A DNA stretch of 34,126 bases from Thiobacillus sp. (GTDB taxonomy: Bacteria > Pseudomonadota > Gammaproteobacteria > Burkholderiales > Thiobacillaceae). Position 1 is the first letter of the stretch. Every line of letters starts with the position of its first letter. The stretch covers positions 1 through 34,126 of the forward strand of contig JAJPEP010000065.1 in NCBI GenBank assembly GCA_021166845.1. Direction: 5' to 3'. Below the pieces are notes generated by a model that was not told the DNA's origin, made no database searches, and saw only the letters and a program-made list of their open reading frames with translations. This document shows, in pieces, positions 7,359 through 14,455 of this stretch. Position numbers and translations under genes: made by a program.

Positions 7359-9752
7359 TCAGCCGTTACCGCAAACAGGTGCGGGCAGCGGCCTGGCCGC
7401 TCCGCTCGGGCAGCCATCCAGCAGAAGGATGAAGTCGTCGGTCAGCGGCTCGGGGCGGTGGATTGCGTAGCCCTGGGCATAATCGATGCCCATGCCGAGC
7501 AGCAGTTCGGCGGTGGCGGCGTCCTCCACATATTCGGCGACGGTGCGCAGACCCATGACATGGCCGATATTGTTGATCGCCTCCACCATGGCGCGGTCGG
7601 TGGCGTCCTCGCGCATGTTGCGCACAAACGCGCCGTCGATCTTGAGGTAATCCACGTTCAACTGCCGCAGGTAGCCGAACGAGGACATGCCGCTGCCGAA
7701 ATCGTCCAGCGAGAAATGGCAGCCCAGCTCGCGCAGGGTCTGTATGAACTCGGCGGCCGCGCACAGATTGGCCACGGCGGCGGTCTCGGTGATCTCGAAG
7801 CAGACATGCTGCGGCGGCACCCCGGTCTGCTCGAACTGCGCCAGGATGTACGGCAGCATGGTCTTGTCGCCGAGCGATTGGCCGGACAGATTGATGGCGC
7901 AGTTGGAATCCATGGAAACCGTCTGGCGCCGGGACAGCCTCGCCAATACGTTGCGAATGACCCAGCGATCCAGGGCGGGCATCATGCCATAGCGCTCGGC
8001 GGCGGGAATGAAGGACATCGGCGGCACCAGCCGGCCCGCCTCGCCCACCATGCGCACCAGTATTTCCAGATGCGGCTTCTGCCCGGAGTGCGCGTCGAGG
8101 GGCAGGATCTTTTGCACATACAGCAGCAGGCGGTCTTCCTGGATGGCTTGCGAGAGTTGCTGGGACCAGCTCATTTCACCGGTGCGCTGCATGGTTTCCT
8201 TGTCGTCCGGCTCGAATATGTGCACCTGGTTGCGTCCCTTGTCCTTGGCCACATAACAGGCGGCGTCCACCGTGCTCAACAATTGCGCGGCAGTGCCGGA
8301 ATCGGCGGTAATGGGCGCCACGCCGATGCTGACGCCGACATCGAAGGGCTTGTTTTCCCACATGAAGCGGAATTGGGCGACGGTGCTTCTGAGCATTTCC
8401 GCCATTTCGGCCGCCTTGTCCAGCGGGCAGTTTTCCAGCAGCAGGCCGAACTCGTCGCCGCCCAGCCGGCCCAGGCTGTCGCTGCTGCGCATTTTTTCGG
8501 CGAGCCTGGCCGTCAACTGGCGAAGCAGTTCATCTCCCGCGACGTGTCCGCAGGTGTCGTTCACGATCTTGAACTGATCCAGGTCCAGGTACAGCAGCGC
8601 GTGTTCGCGCCGCAGCGTGCGGGCATCCTGCAGCAACCATTCCAGCCTGCGCTCGAACTCGGTCCGGTTGATGAGCCGGGTCAGGGCATCGTGGCTGGCT
8701 GCCCAGCTCAGCTGGCGCGAAAGCTCGCGGGAACTGGTGACGTCGTGCAGCACCAGGGTCGCGCCTCTGATCCGGCCATCGGGCGCGTGAATCGGGCTGG
8801 CCGTCAGCTCTACGGCATAGCGCCGCCCGTCCCTCGCCGTGAGCTGGCTGGAATCGCCGCACGATTCGACCCAGGCCCCGATCTGCAGGGGGTCCAAGGC
8901 GGTGTCCATAGCGTCCTCGCCATCCTCGGCGGTCAGATGCAGAACATCCGTCAAAGCCTTGCCCCGCGCATCGCCATCCGTCCAGCCTGTCATGCGCTCG
9001 GCGACCGGGTTGAGGAAAGTCACCGCGCCGCGCTCATCGGCGCTGATCACCGCATCGCCGATGGAACGGAGGGTGATTTGAGCGCGTTCCTTCTCCTGGT
9101 GAAGTTCGGTTTCGATCGCGGAGGCCCGGCGGATCACATAGAAAGCGACCAGGCTGCCCACCAGCAGGGTGAGCAGCCCGAACACGAGCATCAGGCGGAG
9201 CGCGTCCTGGAAGGCGCGCTTGGCCCTGTCTTGTGCGATCCGGGTAGCCTTTTGCTGGAATTCGAGCATCAGGGTCAGCTGCGCCATAACCTGGTTCTGT
9301 ACCGGCACGACCTGGTGATAGAGCAGATGCTGCGCGGCGTCCAGCTTGCCTTCGTCCAGCAAGACCAGGACGGCGTTCTGCGCACTCTCTCCCTGCCTCG
9401 CCAGCAGCAGGGAGTCGTCCAGATAAACCCGTTCCTGCCGGCTCAACCCGCTCGCCATGAGGCCGGTCCGGGCCTGGATGAACATGCCCGCGTGCCCGCT
9501 GAAACGCTGCCGGAGTTCGTCCCGGTCGAAGGGATCGGCGGCATGCGCCATGTGATGCAGGATCATGGCCCGCTCGCGCGCGGCATGGCGCATTTCCCAG
9601 ACCAGCGCCATCTTGGCATTGTGCGTCCTGACGATCGCTTCCAGATTTTCGTTCATGACGCTCATGCGGCTCAACCCTGCCACCATGAGCGCCACCATCA
9701 GACCCAGCATCAAAGCGAAACCAGAAAAGCTCAAATTTCTTGTCGATTGCAC
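7359..9752 (-). CDS. Membrane-anchored sensor with PAS, GGDEF and EAL domains
   Basis: About 797 residues, with two transmembrane helices (near residue 10-30 and LVFGLLTLLVGSLVAFYVI) enclosing a periplasmic sensor region of about 150 residues. These are followed by a PAS domain (SIGDAVISADERGAVTFLNP), a GGDEF domain with intact GGDEF and an RSSD inhibition site, and an EAL domain. In the EAL motif the alanine is replaced (EIL), but the later catalytic motifs ExTE (EITE), DDFGSG and YLKIDG are present, so phosphodiesterase activity is possible. Two GTG starts compete: 9803, and 9752, which has GGAG about 10 bases upstream. A TATAGT hexamer at about 9783-9788 would put transcription start inside the longer version, so 9752 is preferred. 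Bifunctional or single-activity status cannot be settled from sequence. Confidence 0.88.
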   Translation of the reverse strand: MQSTRNLSFSGFALMLGLMVALMVAGLSRMSVMNENLEAIVRTHNAKMALVWEMRHAARERAMILHHMAHAADPFDRDELRQRFSGHAGMFIQARTGLMASGLSRQERVYLDDSLLLARQGESAQNAVLVLLDEGKLDAAQHLLYHQVVPVQNQVMAQLTLMLEFQQKATRIAQDRAKRAFQDALRLMLVFGLLTLLVGSLVAFYVIRRASAIETELHQEKERAQITLRSIGDAVISADERGAVTFLNPVAERMTGWTDGDARGKALTDVLHLTAEDGEDAMDTALDPLQIGAWVESCGDSSQLTARDGRRYAVELTASPIHAPDGRIRGATLVLHDVTSSRELSRQLSWAASHDALTRLINRTEFERRLEWLLQDARTLRREHALLYLDLDQFKIVNDTCGHVAGDELLRQLTARLAEKMRSSDSLGRLGGDEFGLLLENCPLDKAAEMAEMLRSTVAQFRFMWENKPFDVGVSIGVAPITADSGTAAQLLSTVDAACYVAKDKGRNQVHIFEPDDKETMQRTGEMSWSQQLSQAIQEDRLLLYVQKILPLDAHSGQKPHLEILVRMVGEAGRLVPPMSFIPAAERYGMMPALDRWVIRNVLARLSRRQTVSMDSNCAINLSGQSLGDKTMLPYILAQFEQTGVPPQHVCFEITETAAVANLCAAAEFIQTLRELGCHFSLDDFGSGMSSFGYLRQLNVDYLKIDGAFVRNMREDATDRAMVEAINNIGHVMGLRTVAEYVEDAATAELLLGMGIDYAQGYAIHRPEPLTDDFILLLDGCPSGAARPLPAPVCGNG

Positions 9753-9955
9753 CCGGCCGGTTCTCCAGATTTTTTCATCACTATAACTAACGGATTGCCG
9801 CACCGAAAAAACAGGGCTGTTTCAAACTTCATCGGGCCGAGCCAATGATTTACGCAAGATTGAGCGCCGATTCGACGACGGCGGCACACCGGGCGAACCG
9901 CAGGCAGCGACCGGATTGCCGATGCCGTGCGGCAGTTCCGATAAAATTCACCAAC

Positions 9956-10018
9956 ATGCTCATTCATGAAATGGATGAGGCAGGCATCTCCATGCACCCA
10001 CAGGATCCTTCCGGATGA
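9956..10018 (+). CDS. Possible 20-codon leader peptide before the P-type ATPase gene
   Basis: A short frame (MLIHEMDEAGISMHPQDPSG) starts at ATG 9956 and stops with a TGA that overlaps the ATG of the ATPase gene (ATGA at 10015-10018). The overlap would allow translational coupling. The frame is preceded by a TAAAAT hexamer at 9942-9947 that could be a -10 element but would leave almost no leader. No ribosome site is seen before ATG 9956. The arrangement could be chance; no conservation data are available here. Confidence 0.25.
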   Translation: MLIHEMDEAGISMHPQDPSG

Positions 10019-12750
10019 CCGTTCGCTCGACCGCCTCCCAGGCTCCCGCGCCGGCGGAACATTGGCACACGCTGTCCGGGGAGGCCGTGCAGCGGCGCTG
10101 GCGGACGGGGCCGGACGGCCTCAGCGAAACCGAGGCGCGGCGCCGCCTTGGCCAGTACGGAGCGAACCGGCTGGCACCGCCGAAGCGCCGCGGCCCGCTG
10201 CTGCGCCTGCTGATGCAGTTCCACAATATCCTGCTCTACGTGATGCTGGGCGCCGCAGCGATCACGGCCTTTCTCGGCCACTGGATCGATACCGGCGTAC
10301 TGCTCGCCGCGGTGGTAATCAACGCGATCATCGGCTTTCTCCAGGAAGGCAAGGCCGAAGCCGCGCTGGACGCCATTCGCGCCATGCTTTCGCCGCATGC
10401 CACCGTGATCCGCGACGGCAGCCGGCGCGAGATCGAGGCCGCCGGCCTGGTGCCGGGCGATCTGGTCCTGCTCGCCTCCGGCGATCGCGTCCCGGCGGAT
10501 TTGCGCCTGATCGCGGTAAAGGAACTGCGCGTCGAGGAAGCCGCCTTGACCGGGGAATCGCTGCCGTCCGAGAAGTCGGACGCGGCGGTCGCGGTCGACG
10601 CGCCGCTGGGCGACCGCTGCGGCATGGCCTATTCGGGCACGCTCGCCGTCCATGGCCAGGCCAGCGGCGTCGTCGTCGCCACCGGCAGCGCCACCGAACT
10701 GGGCAGGATCAACCGCATGCTCGCCGGCATCCAGAGCCTGACCACGCCGCTGCTGCGCCAGATCGACCGTTTCGGCCGCGTGCTGGCGATGGCGATTCTC
10801 GTCATGGCTGCCGCGACCTTCCTGCTCGGTACGCTGTTGCGCGATCATGCCGCCGCAGAAATGTTCATGATGGTCGTGGCCCTGGCAGCGTCGGCCATTC
10901 CGGAGGGGCTGCCGGCGATCATGACGGTCACGCTCGCCCTCGGGGTCCAGCGCATGGCGCGGCGCAATGCAATCATCCGGCGCCTGCCCGCCGTCGAGAC
11001 ACTGGGTTCGGTCACGGTGATCTGTTCCGACAAGACCGGCACCCTGACGCGCAACGAAATGACCGTTCAGCGTGTGATCTGCGCCGGCCACGAGTTCGCC
11101 GTCGGCGGCATCGGCTATGCGCCGGTCGGCGATTTCAGCATCGACGGGCGCATCGTCGACACCGAGCGTTATCCCGCCCTGGCCCTGGCGGTGCGCGCCG
11201 GCGTGCTGTGCAACGATGCCCGCCTGCGCCAGGAAGAGGGATTGTGGCGGATGGAGGGTGATCCCACCGAGGGCGCCTTGCTCGTCCTCGGCGGCAAGGC
11301 CGGTTTCACCCGGGATGCCGGCGACGCCGCCTGGCCCCGCATCGACTCCATCCCGTTCGAGTCCGAACACCGTTTCATGGCCACCCATCACCGCGACGCC
11401 GATGGCGAGCCGTGGATTTTCGTCAAGGGCGCGCCCGAGCGCATCCTCGACATCTGCGATCGGCAGCTGAACCACGACGGAGAACGCCCGCTCGAAGCCG
11501 ATTACTGGCGCCGCATGGCCACCGGCACGGCCGCCCAGGGACTGCGCCTGCTCGCGCTCGCCTGCAAGCGTGCCGCCCCTGCGGGCGAACAGCTGGAGTT
11601 CGGGGACGTCGAGGCGGGCTATACCTTGCTCGCCTTCGTCGGCATCGTCGACCCGCCGCGCGAGGAGGCGATCCGCGCCGTGGGCGACTGCCACCGCGCC
11701 GGCATCCGCATCAAGATGATCACCGGCGATCACGTCGAAACGGCGCGCGCCATCGGCGCGCAGCTTGCCATCGGCATCGGCAAGCCGGCCGTCACCGGCG
11801 CCGAGATCGCGGCGATGGACGATGCCGTGCTGCGCCGCGTGGCGATGGAGGTGGACGTCTTCGCCCGCGCCAGCCCGGAGCACAAGCTGCGACTGGTCCA
11901 GGCCCTGCAGGACGACGGCCAGGTGGTGGCGATGACCGGGGACGGCGTGAACGACGCGCCTGCGCTCAAGCGCGCCGACGTCGGCGTGGCGATGGGAAAA
12001 AAAGGCACCGAGGCGGCCAAGGAAGCCGCCGACATGGTGCTCGCCGACGACAACTTCGCCACCATCGCCATCGCCGTGCGGGAGGGGCGGGCGGTCTACG
12101 ACAACCTGAAGAAATTCATCCTCTTCATGTTGCCGACCAATGGCGGCGAGGCCCTGGTGGTGATTGCCGCAATCCTGTTCGAACTCACGCTGCCGCTTGC
12201 GCCTGTCCAGGTTCTATGGATCAACATGGTCACGTCGAGCACGCTCGGGCTGGCGCTCGCCTTCGAGCCCGCCGAACGCAACATCATGGCACGCCATCCC
12301 CGGCCGCCGGGCGAAGCCCTGCTGTCGGGCTTCTTCGTCTGGCGGGTGCTGATGGTTTCCATCCTGATGATGGCCGGCGCGCTCGGCCTTTTTCTGTGGG
12401 AGCTGCGGATCGGCACCAGCATCGAAACCGCGCGCACGATGGCGGTCAATGCCGTCGTGGCCGCCGAGATGTTCTACCTGATCAACAGCCGCTCCATCTT
12501 TGCCTCGGTCCTCAATCGGAGCGGGCTGACCGGAAACCGCTATGTCCTGCTGGCCATCGCCGCCTGCATCCCCCTGCAGCTGGCATTCACCTATCTGCCG
12601 GCGATGCAGGCGGTGTTCGGCTCGGCCGGCCTGTCGGCACTCGAATGGCTCAAGATCGCTGGAGCCGGGCTGCTGGTGTTCGGCGTGGCGGAACTGGAAA
12701 AACTGCTCATCCGGCGCACAGGCCTCATGGCACGCCTGGCCGGCGCGTGA
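10015..12750 (+). CDS. P2-type cation-transporting ATPase (Ca2+-ATPase-like, CtpF-type)
   Basis: A 911-residue P-type ATPase. An N-terminal cation-ATPase domain (residues 15-80) is followed by the actuator motif TGES (179-182), phosphorylation motif DKTGTLT with D339, the nucleotide-domain segment FVKGAPERIL, MITGDHVETARAIG, and the hinge GDGVNDAPALKRADVGVAMG. Helix M4 has AIPEGLPA, the PEGLP site of P2-type Ca2+ pumps, and M5 has NGGE where Ca2+ pumps have NVGE. M6 reads INMVTSSTLGLALAFEP, lacking the aspartate that SERCA-type pumps have after NLVT, as seen in mycobacterial CtpF-like pumps. The transported ion is therefore not certain. AGGAT lies about 10 bases before the ATG. It is convergent with nnrS. 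Confidence 0.9.
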   Translation: MTVRSTASQAPAPAEHWHTLSGEAVQRRWRTGPDGLSETEARRRLGQYGANRLAPPKRRGPLLRLLMQFHNILLYVMLGAAAITAFLGHWIDTGVLLAAVVINAIIGFLQEGKAEAALDAIRAMLSPHATVIRDGSRREIEAAGLVPGDLVLLASGDRVPADLRLIAVKELRVEEAALTGESLPSEKSDAAVAVDAPLGDRCGMAYSGTLAVHGQASGVVVATGSATELGRINRMLAGIQSLTTPLLRQIDRFGRVLAMAILVMAAATFLLGTLLRDHAAAEMFMMVVALAASAIPEGLPAIMTVTLALGVQRMARRNAIIRRLPAVETLGSVTVICSDKTGTLTRNEMTVQRVICAGHEFAVGGIGYAPVGDFSIDGRIVDTERYPALALAVRAGVLCNDARLRQEEGLWRMEGDPTEGALLVLGGKAGFTRDAGDAAWPRIDSIPFESEHRFMATHHRDADGEPWIFVKGAPERILDICDRQLNHDGERPLEADYWRRMATGTAAQGLRLLALACKRAAPAGEQLEFGDVEAGYTLLAFVGIVDPPREEAIRAVGDCHRAGIRIKMITGDHVETARAIGAQLAIGIGKPAVTGAEIAAMDDAVLRRVAMEVDVFARASPEHKLRLVQALQDDGQVVAMTGDGVNDAPALKRADVGVAMGKKGTEAAKEAADMVLADDNFATIAIAVREGRAVYDNLKKFILFMLPTNGGEALVVIAAILFELTLPLAPVQVLWINMVTSSTLGLALAFEPAERNIMARHPRPPGEALLSGFFVWRVLMVSILMMAGALGLFLWELRIGTSIETARTMAVNAVVAAEMFYLINSRSIFASVLNRSGLTGNRYVLLAIAACIPLQLAFTYLPAMQAVFGSAGLSALEWLKIAGAGLLVFGVAELEKLLIRRTGLMARLAGA

Positions 12751-12766
12751 GGCCTGGACGGGCGGA

Positions 12767-13969
12767 TCAGCCCCGCTTGCCGTCGACCCGCGGGCGTAGC
12801 AGCATGGGGGCGTACACCGCAACGAACACGCCGAATGCCGCCACCCACAGCAGCCCGGCAGCGGCCATTCCGGGCGCATAGGCCGCCGGAAACAGCAGCG
12901 GCAGCAGCACCCGGACCAGTGCCGCGAGATTGACCGCCACGAAAGCCAGCGTCATCACCGGGGCGGGCTCCAGCGGGCGGCCGGTGTGGCCGAGCGACAC
13001 CCGCGCCATCATGCCCAGGGTCAGCACGCCGATGCCGCCGGCGGTGAACGCGTGCAGCGCGCTGACCGCCGCTGCGCCCACTCCCGCCGCCGACAGCGCG
13101 AGCAGCGCGAAGCCGAGCGCGATCCAGGCATATCCCAGATGCAGGATCCACAGCAGCGGCACCGCCCAGAACTTGCGCGTGTACCAGCCGGCCAGCCGGA
13201 CGACATGGGCTGCCGCCACGACGGCGGCGAGCAGCGCGGTGACCAGTGAAACGGGGGCGATCAGGGCGGCGAGCAGCGCGCCGAGGGTGGCAGCCGGCAA
13301 CAGCCGCTCGATGAGGTTCCAGCGGCGGGCGCGGGTGCCCAGCTTGTTGTCGGTGAAGCTGGGAATCACCCGCCCTCCCATCACAACCATGATCATCACC
13401 ACCGCATAGATCCCCAGATGCAAGCCGAGGCCGGCACTGGCGCGGGTCCAGCCGAGCGCTTCCAGGTGCACCAGCGCGTTGGCCGCCGTCAGCGCCAGCA
13501 GCAAAACGGGGAAAGGATAGTTGTGCAGCTGCTTCGCCTTGTGGATGGGCAATGCGAGCGCAATCGCCAGCAGCGGCAGGAACGACAGGTCGATGGCCGC
13601 GACCAGACCCGGCGGCAGGCCGGGAACCAGGAATCCCGCCCGTCCCGCCAGCCACAGCAGGAACAGCACGGCCAGCGGCCGGCCCGACGGCATGGCAAGG
13701 CCGGTCCAGTTCTGCGCTGCCGTGAGCAAGAATCCCGCGATCACCGCCACGGCGAAACCGAATAGCATTTCATGGCCGTGCCAGACGGAAGGGCGCCATG
13801 CGCCGAGATCGATGCCTCCCTGAAGCACCGCCAGCCACAGCCCCATCAGCAGCACGGCATAGATGCCCGCCGCCAGGAAAAACGGCCGGAAACCGAGGGC
13901 GAATGGCGCATAGCCGGCGAGAGGCGAAGGCTTGCGCGTGCTTTCAATACTGTGCGGGGAAGTGCTCAT
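12767..13969 (-). CDS. nnrS: NnrS family heme/copper membrane protein
   Basis: A 400-residue protein with about 12 hydrophobic helices. The N-terminal segment FALGFRPFFLAAGIYAVL, the motif WHGHEMLFGFAVAVIAGFLLTA, MGGRVIPSFTDN and ALHAFTAGGIGVLTLGMMARVSLGHTGR are the conserved landmarks of NnrS. NnrS proteins contain heme and copper and are tied to denitrification and protection from nitric oxide; the exact chemistry is not known. It lies just behind the nar operon on the same strand, after a terminator, so it may have its own promoter or get read-through. No clear ribosome site is seen before the ATG at 13969. Confidence 0.92.
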   Translation of the reverse strand: MSTSPHSIESTRKPSPLAGYAPFALGFRPFFLAAGIYAVLLMGLWLAVLQGGIDLGAWRPSVWHGHEMLFGFAVAVIAGFLLTAAQNWTGLAMPSGRPLAVLFLLWLAGRAGFLVPGLPPGLVAAIDLSFLPLLAIALALPIHKAKQLHNYPFPVLLLALTAANALVHLEALGWTRASAGLGLHLGIYAVVMIMVVMGGRVIPSFTDNKLGTRARRWNLIERLLPAATLGALLAALIAPVSLVTALLAAVVAAAHVVRLAGWYTRKFWAVPLLWILHLGYAWIALGFALLALSAAGVGAAAVSALHAFTAGGIGVLTLGMMARVSLGHTGRPLEPAPVMTLAFVAVNLAALVRVLLPLLFPAAYAPGMAAAGLLWVAAFGVFVAVYAPMLLRPRVDGKRG

Positions 13970-13981
13970 TGCGCTTGACTG

Positions 13982-14013
13982 AAAAATAGAAAAGGGCCGG
14001 GCATGCCCGACCC
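13982..14013 (-). terminator. Intrinsic terminator of the nar-sqrL-dsrC-like operon
   Basis: On the minus strand a stem with arms GGGTCGGGC and GCCCGGCCC (one G-U pair, tight loop) is followed by TTTTCTATTTTT. The core CGGGCATGCCCG is a perfect palindrome. It lies about 65 bases behind the stop of the DsrC-like gene and just before nnrS, so it marks the end of the operon that begins with narG. Confidence 0.85.
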
Positions 14014-14076
14014 GGGGAGTATAGGCCGATCAGACCCATGCCACGTCGGCATGGGCAAGCGCGGGCCGGGCTGCGG

Positions 14077-14397
14077 TCAGCCCGTGCTCCAGGCGCGCGG
14101 GCGCCGCATGCCGGCAATTTTGCAGGCCTGCTTCACGTAGCCGTACGGGAACAGTTCGAACAGTTTCTTCTGGGCATCCTTGCCCATGCGCTCGGCCAGA
14201 TGCTTGATGACGAAACGGGCATCCGCCGCAACCTGGTGTTCTTCGTAATACTCGCGCATGAAGCGGATGGCATCCCAGTGGTCGTCGTTGAGCTGGATAT
14301 TTACGTCATCCGCAAGTGCCCGCGCCACATCCTCGTTCCAGTCGCCGGGTTCAATCAAATATCCCTCTGCATCGCGTTCGGGCAAATCGATAGCCAT
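14077..14397 (-). CDS. DsrC/TusE-family sulfur-relay-like protein with one, atypically placed, cysteine
   Basis: A 106-residue small protein. EGYLIEPGDWNEDVARALA, LNDDHWDAIRFMREYYEEH and the C-terminal arm LFPYGYVKQACKIAG mark the DsrC/TusE/DsvC family, whose members carry sulfur as persulfide or trisulfide on a flexible C-terminal arm. DsrC proper has two arm cysteines and TusE keeps only the next-to-last residue cysteine. This protein has the reverse: C92 (KQAC) is present, but the tail reads RPRAWSTG with no cysteine. It is therefore neither canonical DsrC nor TusE and may be a regulatory or different sulfur-binding form. It is the last gene of the nar operon, with AAGGAG before the ATG and a palindrome in the gap upstream. 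Confidence 0.88.
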   Translation of the reverse strand: MAIDLPERDAEGYLIEPGDWNEDVARALADDVNIQLNDDHWDAIRFMREYYEEHQVAADARFVIKHLAERMGKDAQKKLFELFPYGYVKQACKIAGMRRPRAWSTG

Positions 14398-14425
14398 CTT
14401 CCGGTTCTCCTTCCTGATTCCGTTA

Positions 14426-14448
14426 AAGAAGCATCAATAATACATCTT
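14426..14448 (-). promoter_or_regulatory. NsrR-like palindrome upstream of the DsrC-like gene
   Basis: Two 11-base half-sites, AAGAAGCATCA and TAATACATCTT, flank one central A on the plus strand. Read on the minus strand the first half is AAGATGTATTA, very near the half-site AAGATGYATTT known for the nitric-oxide-sensing repressor NsrR, and the 11-1-11 spacing is the same. A TATTAT hexamer (possible -10) lies inside it. It sits 29 bases before the start codon in the 58-base gap behind the SQR-like gene. Binding is an inference from similarity by eye. Confidence 0.45.
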
Positions 14449-14455
14449 TATCGCA

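Noticed and set aside
6498..9848. A very long plus-strand frame (over 1100 codons) antisense to the SUMF1-like and GGDEF-EAL genes
   Set aside because: The translation has the composition of a reverse-frame shadow and matches no family, whereas the minus-strand genes carry clear domains.
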